From Limnephilus marmoratus (Eukaryota > Arthropoda > Insecta > Trichoptera > Limnephilidae): a DNA stretch of 64,000 nt. Below the pieces are notes generated by a model. It saw nothing but the letters and a program-made list of their open reading frames with translations. It was not told where the DNA came from and ran no database searches. The stretch covers positions 39,521,571 through 39,585,570 of the forward strand of contig OU862927.1 in the NCBI GenBank assembly GCA_917880885.1, written 5' to 3'. The translations under genes and the position numbers were made by a program. The stretch's first letter is position 1, and each line of letters starts with the position of its first letter. Shown in pieces: positions 42,501 to 53,177 of this stretch.

Positions 42501-43392
42501 TTAGTGTAGAGTGGGTGGGTAGGGGAACAAATCCATGATTGGGCTATATGACAATATTTTTTGTTTGTTGATAATAGATTCATTATTTTTAAGGGATTTT
42601 TTAATTTCCAAGGCTTTTAAGTTATCTAAACGTTTTCCTTTATGATTAATATGAAGAATATTTATCCCTGTATTTTTTTCAAAACTATGGTTATTTTCAA
42701 TGATATGGTTAGCAAACTCAGAAAAATTATTATTATTAAGACACCTTAAATGTTCTTTGATTCTGATTTCAAAATTACGAGTGGTTTTTCCAATATAAAA
42801 TGAGGGACAATCATTGCATTTGAGTTTATATATTCCGGAATTAGTCAATTTATGGTCTTTATCTTTAGTATTTCTCAAAAAATTACCGATATTATTTCTT
42901 GTATAAAACGCTGGTTTAATATTAGAAGGAAGATTTTTGCAACATTGAACTGAAAAATTATTAATATACAAAATTTTACGCCATTCTTTATCATTAATAT
43001 TATTAGAATTGTATAGATATTTATTTTTTGAAATTTTGATAAGTTTTTTATTTAGGATGTTATCAATTAATTTTGGTTCATATCCGTTATTTATAGCAAT
43101 TTGTTTTATTATTGAAAGTTCAGAAAGGAAATTATTATTAGACATTGGGACATTTACTAAGCGGTGTATCATGGAATGGAAGGTGGAGTGTTTTTGTGAG
43201 ACAGGGTGGTTGGAGGTCCTATGAATTACTATGTCAGTGTATGTTGGCTTGCGATATATACTAAAATCGATTTTATTATTTATAATAGATAAAGTTAAAT
43301 CCAAAAAGTTTAATTTTTCATTGCCTATTTCTATCGTAAATTTTATTTGGTTATGAAAGGAATTTAAAAGGTTAAGAAAGTTGTTGAGTTGA
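42501..43392 (-). pseudogene. PLE2, C-terminal half only
   Basis: The minus strand encodes from QLNNFLNLLNSFHNQ through the last RT motifs and the whole GIY-YIG domain, ending KILSY-SPIMDLFPYPP after the shared deletion. The RT catalytic YVDD and everything upstream are missing. The apparent first 20 residues of the open frame come from the inverted pseudo-LTR. Confidence 0.85.
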
Positions 43393-43412
43393 CAAATTAG
43401 TATAAGCTTTCC

Positions 43413-43446
43413 CTGACGAAGGAACGTTTGTTCCGAAACCGGTCGG
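43413..43446 (+). ncRNA. Hammerhead-like motif before PLE3
   Basis: ctgacga, ggaac-gttt-gttcc, gaaa, accggtcgg: same core as in PLE1, on the plus strand, about 55 bases before the PLE3 ATG at 43502. Confidence 0.65.
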
Positions 43447-43501
43447 ATTTGCACATCAAATAAGTGGTTTATACAAAGTAAAATTATTTCATTATTCTAT
43501 A

Positions 43502-45937
43502 ATGGATAACCACAAAGTAATAGCTACATTCAAAAATCTAAAATTGGCAAGTACAGCCACAAAAGCTAAAATGTATAAAAATTTGACAGTTAAATATAGA
43601 ATTGTGTGTTTGAATATATATTTCTACCAACAGTGTTTAAAAATTAAAGTTATTCCAAACTACATCAGTGCACATTTCAAAATAAGTACTGTTTCTCCGG
43701 TCTTATTTAATTCCTCCTCCATGAAAGCCAAGGTGATGTGGCTTAAAGAAGATCTTAAAAGTGCTTTTATATTTAGAAATCAAATTAAACTAAAATTAAT
43801 GTCTCTTCATCTGGATTTGGTGAGTGAGCTCCACCCAATAGAGTGGGATTTGCTGGATGACAAAGTGCGGATGTATGCCTCAATAAAGGCGTACAATAAA
43901 CGTGAGATTTTGAATAAAAAGTTGCAGAATCTGTACAATATTAAAATAAACTGTTCTGATAATTCTCCAACGACAAATTATAAATTTTATGACAGAGTTA
44001 AAAATCTATCTTCGTGTCAGTTCCTCGATAAAGAAATGGCTTTATTATCTAAAGGTTTAAATTATAACCTTCCTTATAGCAAAGTTAATATTGAAGGTGC
44101 AATTGAAAGTGTTGCTGTAGACATTGAAACAGCCCTCTCATACTGTCCTAAAACATTTCAATACAAGAGTGCGGAGACTATTAAAAAAGAAATAAATAAA
44201 CTTTCCATAAGCATGAATCCGGAAATCTTTCACCTTAAAAACTTAAAGAAGAAACTTGAAGATGAAGATCTGATATTAACAAAGGCAGACAAGGGAAATA
44301 CTGTAATCATACTGGACAAATCTGATTATCACAACAAAGTGATGGACTTTATAAATAGTGATAATTTTGTTATTTTACCAAAAGATCCAACATATAAATT
44401 TAACGAGAGTGTATCAAATGCTTTAAAATCTTGTAAATCGGACATATTTAAAGATGATAACATATTATCAAAAAATCCCAAATCACCAAAATTATATGGG
44501 TTTCTCAAAATCCATAAAATAAATACACCCATAAGACCTGTCGTTTCATCATGTACTTCACCAAGTTTTAAACTATCGTCATTAATAACTGATTTAGTTC
44601 ATAAAAGTAATGTGTTTACACCAAAATATGTAATTAAGAACTCTTATGAACTGATTGCCTTATTGAAAAATTTTGTACTTCCCATTAATGCTAAACTTGT
44701 GTCTTTTGATGTCATTAATCTATTTCCTAATGTGCCTATTACTGAAAGTAAAGCAATTATTTCCAAATTATTGAAAGATTCTACATTACCTACAGATCTG
44801 TCTAGTGACCTAACTCGTTTATTTAACTTAGTTTTAAATCAAAATTATTTTCAATACAATAATGTCATATACCAACAAAAAGAAGGCCTTCCAATGGGAG
44901 CCCCCACCAGTCCTCTTATTGCTGATATATTTATGAATGATTTGGAAACAACTGTTTTTAATTCAAAATCACCTCTTTTAAACAATGTTTTACTATGGAA
45001 GAGATATGTGGATGATATCTTCGTCATTTGGACAGGATCTGAACGTCAACTCAACAACTTTCTTAACCTTTTAAATTCCTTTCATAACCAAATAAAATTT
45101 ACGATAGAAATAGGCAATGAAAAATTAAACTTTTTGGATTTAACTTTATCTATTATAAATAATAAAATCGATTTTAGTATATATCGCAAGCCAACATACA
45201 CTGACATAGTAATTCATAGGACCTCCAACCACCCTGTCTCACAAAAACACTCCACCTTCCATTCCATGATACACCGCTTAGTAAATGTCCCAATGTCTAA
45301 TAATAATTTCCTTTCTGAACTTTCAATAATAAAACAAATTGCTATAAATAACGGATATGAACCAAAATTAATTGATATCATCCTAAATAAAAAACTTACC
45401 AAAATTTCAAAAAATAAATATCTATACAATTCTAATAATATTAATGATAAAGAATGGCGTAAAATTTTGTATATTAATAATTTTTCAGTTCAATGTTGCA
45501 AAAATCTTCCTTCTAATATTAAACCAGCGTTTTATACAAGAAATAATATCGGTAATTTTTTGAGAAATACTAAAGATAAAGACCATAAATTGACTAATTC
45601 CGGAATATATAAACTCAAATGCAATGATTGTCCCTCATTTTATATTGGAAAAACCACTCGTAATTTTGAAATCAGAATCAAAGAACATTTAAGGTGTCTT
45701 AATAATAATAATTTTTCTGAGTTTGCTAACCATATCATTGAAAATAACCATATTTTTGAAAAAAATACAGGGATAAATATTCTTCATATTAATCATAAAG
45801 GAAAACGTTTAGATAACTTAGAAGCCTTGGAAATTAAAAAATCCCTTAAAAATAATGAATCTATTATCAACAAACAAAAAATATTGTCATATAGCCCAAT
45901 CATGGATTTGTTCCCCTACCCACCCACTCTACACTAA
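43502..45937 (+). CDS. PLE3 reverse transcriptase with GIY-YIG endonuclease
   Basis: 811 residues, uninterrupted. It has the same architecture as PLE1: RT motifs with EGLPMGAPTSP (invariant Gly present), Y502-V-D-D, FLDLTLSI, then GIY at 701-703 and YIG at 714-716. The C-terminus after KILSY is replaced by SPIMDLFPYPPTLH because about 540 bp present in PLE1 (36406-36943 region) are deleted. Both catalytic domains look complete, so this is the best candidate for an active protein in the array. Whether the missing C-terminal tail of about 50 residues matters is unknown. Confidence 0.9.
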   Translation: MDNHKVIATFKNLKLASTATKAKMYKNLTVKYRIVCLNIYFYQQCLKIKVIPNYISAHFKISTVSPVLFNSSSMKAKVMWLKEDLKSAFIFRNQIKLKLMSLHLDLVSELHPIEWDLLDDKVRMYASIKAYNKREILNKKLQNLYNIKINCSDNSPTTNYKFYDRVKNLSSCQFLDKEMALLSKGLNYNLPYSKVNIEGAIESVAVDIETALSYCPKTFQYKSAETIKKEINKLSISMNPEIFHLKNLKKKLEDEDLILTKADKGNTVIILDKSDYHNKVMDFINSDNFVILPKDPTYKFNESVSNALKSCKSDIFKDDNILSKNPKSPKLYGFLKIHKINTPIRPVVSSCTSPSFKLSSLITDLVHKSNVFTPKYVIKNSYELIALLKNFVLPINAKLVSFDVINLFPNVPITESKAIISKLLKDSTLPTDLSSDLTRLFNLVLNQNYFQYNNVIYQQKEGLPMGAPTSPLIADIFMNDLETTVFNSKSPLLNNVLLWKRYVDDIFVIWTGSERQLNNFLNLLNSFHNQIKFTIEIGNEKLNFLDLTLSIINNKIDFSIYRKPTYTDIVIHRTSNHPVSQKHSTFHSMIHRLVNVPMSNNNFLSELSIIKQIAINNGYEPKLIDIILNKKLTKISKNKYLYNSNNINDKEWRKILYINNFSVQCCKNLPSNIKPAFYTRNNIGNFLRNTKDKDHKLTNSGIYKLKCNDCPSFYIGKTTRNFEIRIKEHLRCLNNNNFSEFANHIIENNHIFEKNTGINILHINHKGKRLDNLEALEIKKSLKNNESIINKQKILSYSPIMDLFPYPPTLH

Positions 45938-46033
45938 TACCTACCTACCCAATCTACATTATTATCTAGAAACAGCTCCACCCCTACCATAATAAAACAT
46001 TGTTCGAAACTGTCAAATTAGTATAAGCTTTCC

Positions 46034-46067
46034 CTGACGAAGGAACGTTTGTTCCGAAACCGGTCGG
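46034..46067 (+). ncRNA. Hammerhead-like motif between PLE3 and PLE4
   Basis: Identical core to 43413-43446, in the pseudo-LTR that serves as 3' end of PLE3 and 5' end of PLE4. Two such motifs would cut out a unit-length RNA if both are active. Confidence 0.65.
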
Positions 46068-46122
46068 ATTTGCACATCAAATAAGTGGTTTATACAAAGT
46101 AAAATTATTTCATTATTCTATA

Positions 46123-48490
46123 ATGGATAACCACAAAGTAATAGCTACATTCAAAAATATAAAATTGGCAAGTACAGCCACAAAAGCTAAAATGTATAAA
46201 AATTTGACAGTTAAATATAGAATTGTGTGTTTGAATATATATTTCTACCAACAGTGTTTAAAAATTAAAGTTATTCCAAACTACATCAGTGCACATTTCA
46301 AAATAAGTACTGTTTCTCCGGTCTTATTTAATTCCTCCTCCATGAAAGCCAAGGTGACGTGGCTTAAAGTAGATCTTAAAAGTGCTTTTATATTTAGAAA
46401 TCAAATTAAACTAAAATTAATGTCTCTTCATCTGGATTTGGTGAGTGAGCTCCACCCAATAGAGTGGGATTTGCTGGATGACAAAGTGCGGATGTATGCC
46501 TCAATAAAGGCGTACAATAAATGTGAGATTTTGAATAAAAAGTTGCAGAATCTGTACAATATTAAAATAAACTGTTCTGATAATTCTCCAACGACAAATT
46601 ATAAATTTTATGACAGAGTTAAAAATCTATCTTCGTGTCAGTTCCTCGATAAAGAAATGGCTTTATTATCTAAAGGTTTAAATTATAACCTTCCTTATAG
46701 CAAAGTTAATATTGAAGGTGCAATTGAAAGTGTTGCTGTAGACATTGAAACAGCCCTCTCATACTGTCCTAAAACATTTCAATACAAGAGTGCGGAGACT
46801 ATTAAAAAAGAAATAAATAAACTTTCCATAAGCATGAATCCGGAAATCTTTCACCTTAAAAACTTAAAGAAGAAACTTGAAGATGAAGATCTGATATTAA
46901 CAAAGGCAGACAAGGGAAATACTGTAATCATACTGGACAAATCTGATTATCACAACAAAGTGATGGACTTTATAAATAGTGATAATTTTGTTATTTTACC
47001 AAAAGATCCAACATATAAATTTAACGAGAGTGTATCAAATGCTTTAAAATCTTGTAAATCGGACATATTTAAAGATGATAACATATTATCAAAAAATCCC
47101 AAATCACCAAAATTATATGGGTTTCTCAAAATCCATAAAATAAATACACCCATAAGACCTGTCGTTTCATCATGTAATTCACCAAGTTTTAAACTATCGT
47201 CATTAATAACTGATTTAGTTCATAAAAGTAATGTGTTTACACCAAAATATGTAATTATGAACTCTTATGAACTGATTGCCTTATTGAAAAATTTTGTACT
47301 TCCCATTAATGCTAAACTTGTGTCTTTTGATGTCATTAATCTATTTCCTAATGTGCCTATTACTGAAAGTAAAGCAATTATTTCCAAATTATTGAAAGAT
47401 TCTACATTACCTACAGATCTGTCTAGTGACCTAACTCGTTTATTTAACTTAGTTTTAAATCAAAATTATTTTCAATACAATAATGTCATATACCAACAAA
47501 AAGAAGGCCTTCCAATGGGAGCCCCCACCAGTCCTCTTATTGCTGATATATTTATGAATGATTTGGAAACAACTGTTTTTAATTCAAAATCACCTCTTTT
47601 AAACAATGTTTTACTATGGAAGAGATATGTGGATGATATCTTCGTCATTTGGACAGGATCTGAACGTCAACTCAACAACTTTCTTAACCTTTTAAATTCC
47701 TTTCATAACCAAATAAAATTTACGATAGAAATAGGCAATGAAAAATTAAACTTTTTGGATTTAACTTTATCTATTATAAATAATAAAATCGATTTTAGTA
47801 TATATCGCAAGCCAACATACACTGACATAGTAATTCATAGGACCTCCAACCACCCTGTCTCACAAAAACACTCCACCTTCCATTCCATGATACACCGCTT
47901 AGTAAATGTCCCAATGTCTAATAATAATTTCCTTTCTGAACTTTCAATAATAAAACAAATTACTATAAATAACGGATATGAACCAAAATTAATATATAAC
48001 ATCCTAAATAAAAAACTTATCAAAATTACAAAAAATAAATATCTATACAATTCTAATAATATTAATGATAAAGAATGGCGTAAAAATTTTGTATATTAAT
48101 AATTTTTCAGTTCAATGTTGCAAAAATCTTCCTTCTAATATTAAACCAGCGTTTTATACAAGAAATAATATCGGTAATTTTTTGAGAAATACTAAAGATA
48201 AAGACCATAAATAGACTAATTCCGGAATATATAAACTCAAATGCAATGATTGTCCCTCATTTTATATTGGAAAAACCACTCGTAATTTTGAAATCAGAAT
48301 CAAAGAACATTTAAGGTGTCTTAATAATAATAATTTTTCTGAGTTTGCTAACCATATCATTGAAAATAACCATAGTTTTGAAAAAAATACAGGGATAAAT
48401 ATTCTTCATATTAATCATAAAGGAAAACGTTTAGATAACTTAGAAGCCTTGGAAATTAAAAAATCCCTTAAAATAATGAATCTATTATCA
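46123..48490 (+). pseudogene. PLE4, frameshifted copy
   Basis: The open frame runs 46123-48099 (658 residues) with intact RT motifs. An extra A near 48084 (cgtaaaaatttt versus cgtaaaatttt in PLE3) then breaks it before the GIY-YIG domain. Downstream there is also a ttg-to-tag stop in the sequence ataaatagactaa (about 48212) and a one-base loss near 48470. Nucleotide identity to PLE3 is very high, so the damage is recent. Confidence 0.88.
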
Positions 48491-48654
48491 ACAAACAAAA
48501 AATATTGTCATATAGCCCAATCATGGATTTGTTCCCCTACCCACCCACTCTACACTAATACCTACCTACCCAATCTACATTATTATCTAGCAACAGCTCC
48601 ACCCCTACCATAATAAAACATTGTTCGAAACTGTCAAATTAGTATAAGCTTTCC

Positions 48655-48688
48655 CTGACGAAGGAACGTTTGTTCCGAAACCGGTCGG
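48655..48688 (+). ncRNA. Hammerhead-like motif after PLE4
   Basis: Fifth copy of the ctgacga...gaaaccggtc core, in the terminal pseudo-LTR of the array. Confidence 0.63.
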
Positions 48689-48739
48689 ATTTGCACATCA
48701 AATAAGTGGTTTATACAAAGTAAAATTATTTCATTATTA

Positions 48740-48850
48740 AATAAATAAATGATGATGGACACTGTAATGCTGTCCGAAACGTTGGCTAAAGGAGGAGGTA
48801 GCGTAACACGGCATAACACTTCAAAAACAAATAACAAAAATACTTTTGGC
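48740..48850 (+). mobile_element. Pseudo-LTR fragment of a third PLE-like family
   Basis: (a)tgatgatggacac-tgtaatgc-tgtccgaaacg has the TGATGA and GAAA boxes around a perfect ggaca/tgtcc stem, but the leading C of the hammerhead box is A. The following gtagcgtaacacggcataac recurs inverted at about 33963-33984, next to the LINE at 33986. No coding sequence is attached. Confidence 0.4.
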
Positions 48851-48983
48851 CGTGAAAATCTTAAATCATATCTCTTTGAGGCCGTTGCCAGCCACTTGAT
48901 TCGCTCCTGATTTGAGGTTTTTACAACCCAGCAGTTATTGGCTTTTCTCAAATTCACTTAAAACCTTTTTAAAATCTTTGCAG

Positions 48984-49765
48984 ATAATCCAAGACCTGGA
49001 CAAGAAAAAATGGAGATCAAACTTTTCGATGATGATAATTTAGACACTTTCTGGAATGATGATTCAATGAACAACCACAAAGAAGAAGATCGGAAACAAA
49101 ATTTGCAAGAATTGAAAGACTGCGAGAGTTTAGAATGGACCGACCAAGAACCATTGAAAAATAACCTTAAGAGTGTGATTAAAGGCGTCAAACGAATAGA
49201 ATGGATAGACCAACAACAATACCCAAAACCGAGCACCTTTAGACTTCCCGGATTAAAACCACACTCAAACAAGTGCCCGGTTTGTGACAATGTGTTTCCG
49301 AGTCGGGATAAACTGCGAAAGCATTTTGAATATCACTTCCCACAACATCTGTGCCACCTTTGCGGGAAGATCTTCGCTAAACGAATCTCATACCTAACGC
49401 ATTTGGAAACGCACCAAGCCAGAAGCTTTCCGTGCCTGCAATGCAGCAACAAGTCCTACGCGACTAAAACCGGTTTACGGCAGCACGAAATGAAGGTTCA
49501 TAACAATAAGATGACATTAGCTTGCCCTAAATGTCATGTTAGGTTTTCTCATGGATATGAGAGAAAAGAGCACTTGCTGAAAGAGCACGGAGTGTGGACT
49601 AACCAGTACATTTGTCCCGAGTGTTCGCAGAAGTGCCACACACCCAGCAGACTGGACCAACATGTGAGGAGAGTGCATCGTAAGAGAAGAATGTGTCCTG
49701 TCCCGAATGCTGTGTATTTTTCTTTGGCAATAAAGAATTAAAGCGGCATTTACTCTCACATAGTG
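48984..49765 (+). CDS. ZAD zinc-finger gene 2, finger exon with frameshift
   Basis: Acceptor tttgcag| and donor agtg|gtgagt match gene 1. It encodes the acidic linker (DNPRPGQEK...) and fingers 1-5 with all C and H residues in place: CPVC, CHLC, CLQC, CPKC, CPEC. At 49679-49684 the bases cgtaag replace cgtaaag of gene 1. This one-base loss shifts the frame and stops translation at TAA 49739-49741, before finger 6. The spliced protein would be 368 residues with five fingers. The rest of the exon still aligns in the original frame, so the lesion is recent or a sequencing error. Confidence 0.82.
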
Positions 49766-49914
49766 GTGAGTTACTATTGTCATATGTATAGCTATTACCA
49801 TTGTAGATATAAACCCGTAGAATTGTAATCTATTCCCATGTCTCTAATTTAAGGAAGATCTTTCCTTTAATAGGCTCTAGATAGGTAATTTTTTTTAACA
49901 TTATCTGTACACAC

Positions 49915-49975
49915 TAGGCCCTGAAGAAAATAGTTTCCTTCTCCCCTATGTCATCTTTGGAGATGGTGTGTGGAG
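49915..49975 (-). mobile_element. LINE 3' tail scrap
   Basis: caccatctccaaagatgaca and ccctgaagaaaat-type matches to the 3' tail of the LINE at 54600-55440, minus strand, about 60 bases. Confidence 0.4.
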
Positions 49976-49986
49976 TTGAAATTGGT

Positions 49987-50785
49987 TGTTACATAAAAGT
50001 ATCTGTAACAAGGTGTGTGCACCCTCTTACACACACTTTATTTAGGGTTTCGGTGTGTGGCACCTCTAGTGCTTGCCCATTGACATTTGGGCATTGGTAA
50101 TATTGCGAGCCCTGCAATATTTTTGAATGCAACAGTTGCTGATCCTGGACAAATTGAAATCAGGAGATTTGAAAAGAGAGCTCATCATTCTTTTCAAATT
50201 GGCCCCACGTTGGGCGCCAATTTGTTACCTGGGATGAGGTGGCAACAATGTAGATTATTGAAATATTGATTATTATGAGCAATGAGGACTCCACATGCCA
50301 AATACAAGGATTAGGTTCTAGTACGAAAACAAGGTATTCCAAATAATAAAGTATATTGTGAATTAAAAGACATCCTAATTCTAAAACTGTCTGGCATAAA
50401 GGGCTGGCTTAGATAATAGGTTGATGGTGATACCGTGATAAGTCATAGTGTGGCTGAAGCGTGGCTTGTCTAAAACTCCTCGTTTTGTTGAAGGAATCTC
50501 ACGTCGTGAGAATGGCAGGGCTGCAGATCATTGGCTATACGCCAAAAGGACCATCCAGAAGCAGGACAGGCTGATGACTTCAGAGGCCAATCATCCTCCC
50601 AGGATGATTTAAAGTCAGCTTCCAAGATGTATGATCTTGATGCATTCAAAAATATTGCAGGGCTCGCAATATTACCAATGCCCAAATGCCAATGGGCAAG
50701 CACTAGAGGCGCCACACACCGAAACCATAAATAAAGTGTGTGGAAGAGGGTGCACACACCTTGTTACAGATACTTTTATGTAACA
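49987..50785 (-). mobile_element. LTR plus leader ending in an inverted LTR start
   Basis: On the minus strand a complete-looking LTR (50785-50223, TGTTACATAA...GTAACA, 563 bp) is followed after aat by a primer-binding site tggcgcccaacgtgggg (50219-50203), matching the tRNA-Lys(1,2) class. About 70 bases of leader come next, then an inverted copy of the first 146 bp of the LTR (49987-50132). No gag or pol is present. It is a rearranged remnant of a Gypsy- or BEL-type retrotransposon; the superfamily cannot be decided from this. It lies in intron 3 of gene 2. Confidence 0.7.
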
Positions 50786-51033
50786 TTGTCAGAAAATAAA
50801 ATTGATTATCTGTTCAAGAAAAAAATTTCACAGTTTGAAAATTTCCCCAGAAGTTAAGATAAATTGAGCTGATTTTGTGCACAAGAACACGCCCACAATG
50901 CTTTTCTATCAGTTTATCTTCAGTGATTAGATGAATAACTCGATTTCTCAAAAGTGAGGGTTAGATCACTCACGCTAGTGGCCTCAATTATTAATATTAT
51001 TGACTAGTCATTTTTCAAACTCTCATTTTTAGA

Positions 51034-51223
51034 TGACCGTAATTTCATCTGTGACATCTGCAGCAAGGCATTCAAAAACCGGAAGTACTTTCAAATCCAT
51101 CTCGCCATCCACTATAACATCCGGGATCACAAATGCTCCTTGTGCGATGCAGCCTTCGTGCAGAACACCTCTCTCAAAGTGCACGTGTTGTCCCACCACA
51201 AGAACGCACTCTCCAAGAGTTAG
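51034..51223 (+). pseudogene. ZAD zinc-finger gene 2, terminal finger exon
   Basis: After acceptor tttttag| it aligns with 8047-8237 and encodes intact fingers 7 and 8 (FICDICSKAFKNRKYFQIH; HKCSLCDAAFVQNTSLKVH) and ends NALSKS-TAG. In the transcript as read it lies downstream of the premature stop and would be 3' UTR. The strong conservation suggests the frameshift is young. Confidence 0.7.
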
Positions 51224-51689
51224 GCTACCCAAAAAGTCTCAGGAGTCGCCCTTTCATCATCTCGCCATTAGCCTCAGTCCTTCCCAACCTGCTCCAATCC
51301 TCTTCCATGCAGTCCGTCCATCTCTTCGGTGTCGCTTCCACTGTCTCCCACACAGCCATACTTTTGGGCGTCCTGTCACCTGACATTCTTGTGAGGTTGA
51401 AGAAAGTGGGAAGGGGAAATGTGGTGCTAATATATGTACAAAATATTATTTTGTTAAATTATGTTTATGAAAATATACCATTTAAATGACTTTTTTATTT
51501 TTATTTTTGGCGAACCAACATCACTTCGGACCAGTGGGGATTTGTGAGATTGAAAAGTGGGGAGGCACAAACTTAATTTTTATATTATTATGTATGTACC
51601 TACATACCTCGTTAGTGGAAGATCAAATCAGCACCAAGATATTTCACGGCAGCATCGATCGTTACATAAATATAATATCAATATTTCTC

Positions 51690-52130
51690 AACTATCTTAA
51701 TTGTTCAACAATGAAGCCGACACGTTCCTTAAATATTCCAAAATGGTTTGTGATTCGCCGGTCATTTTTAATGAACGAGTTTGGATTGTTTATCGTCTGT
51801 ATCAGTGATTCGACGTCCGCTGCGTGTTTCCTTAACAGTTCGATTTACAGTAGACTTATCAACAGCATCGTCACCATAAACATCTTTTAAACGACGACGA
51901 ATATCAGTAGGAGTCACTTTTTAAGCAGTTAAAAATTCGATAACAGCATGACATAGACATAGCACTAGAACATGTCTCCATACTTCCACTTCTCAAAATA
52001 CACTGGATGAATTCAACAACCTCAAACTTGCGCGTGCATACAGTAGGAATGTCACTTCCACTTTCCACCTGGTGCGCTTCTGAAGGTCATTTGGTTCGCA
52101 CTGTACAAGCATGTGTGCATTACTTGTAGT
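51690..52130 (-). pseudogene. mariner transposase N-terminal fragment, copy 2
   Basis: About 70 per cent similar to 3165-3450 in the same orientation (atcaacagcatc.tcaccataa, cagtaggagtcactttt, ctccatacttcc.cttctcaa). On the minus strand it encodes the worn helix-turn-helix around STVN. Stops are present. Confidence 0.55.
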
Positions 52131-52239
52131 ATAATAATAATGTGTATTAAACTTTTAAACATTTAAAAATAAGTTAATTAAACAAACACAGATACAAAAA
52201 AAGATCGACTGTCAATCAGCGACTCTCTAAACTATATCT

Positions 52240-53100
52240 AAGTGCCCTACACCTCCGGATCTAGTATTGTACATTCTGCGTTGTGTAGTGTGGCAGTGAG
52301 TAGCTCTGCGAGCAGGGAACTACAGGATATTATGGTAAGTTACATAATTATAAAGATAGGTAACCAATCCTAATGAATTTTGAAAATATAAATGGGTAAT
52401 ATTTAAATTAAAATAACTTTATTTAGGATGGAATTGAGGGAGCGGGAGACAGAACGAGAAATAAAAGGCGTCAAGTCGAAGTATGAGTCAGTCGTTTTTT
52501 GGGCTACGTTGCGAGGGTCGGTGAGGCAGTAACCAGATGTATGCAGGGTGCTGTAGATGAGATGCTGCAGGCGTGCGGTGTGATGGAGATGGTGTGATGA
52601 AGGTCAGCGAGTTGCTCGACACCATGGCGGTGGAGATGACCTATCTTCCAGGCCGTTGCTCGACGCTTTAAGTCGCGGAGATGAACGGTGTGTGGCTCGG
52701 TGAGCTGAGCCACCAGCAGGTAGTCCTGGCGAGGCGGAGCGTGTTTCCATGGCAGCGAAGCATGGTGGGCTTCGGGGTGCCATGAAGTGGTGAGCTGATC
52801 CCTTGGCTGAAGGTGGCGTCAAACCTTATAAGTCGCGGGATGTAGCTGTTCTCAGGAGCTGAAGGTACGATGGGCCTTGTAGCTGAGACGTGGTGATGAA
52901 CCTCGGGAAGCTGCCCTGGATGTGTAGAGCACTGCAGGAGCACTTGTGCGGAGATCTGTTACATGACGAGCTGTTGACTGACTGTTTGTGTGAGACTGAC
53001 TGAGCTAGCGCCGAGTTTAGTCGCTTTATATATACCAGCGCGACCGGTGGAGTAATGTTCCATTCGCCGGCAATGTGCACACTGGAAGGTACTGGAACAT
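52240..53100 (-). mobile_element. LTR-like region
   Basis: On the minus strand it starts near tgttccagtaccttccag. A TATA box (tatatataa, 53034-53026), an initiator-like tcagtcagtctcaca, a GC-rich leader, and aataaa (52424-52419) follow. The order is that of an LTR, but I cannot fix the CA end or a target duplication. The four overlapping minus frames (52504-53080) have no recognisable domain. Confidence 0.4.
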
Positions 53101-53177
53101 ACGCGGTGCCGAATATTCAGGCGGCTTGTAAACTCTAGACCTTTCTAGGCGGTGGCGATATTATCATTCATCGAGAC

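Larger units (their letters stand above)
42455..48738. mobile_element. Penelope-like element array (PLE2 inverted, PLE3, PLE4)
   Basis: A 6.3-kb block. PLE2 lies on the minus strand and is 5' truncated at 43392. It joins head-on to a plus-strand pseudo-LTR (about 43394-43501), followed by the PLE3 ORF, a pseudo-LTR (about 45940-46122), the PLE4 ORF and a final pseudo-LTR to 48738. All three ORFs share the same 3' deletion. Tandem and inverted partial copies are characteristic of Penelope insertions. Confidence 0.85.

Noticed and set aside
52504..53080. Four overlapping minus-strand frames
   Set aside because: They lie in a GC-rich LTR-like region and overlap in different frames, the pattern of chance open frames in GC-rich DNA.
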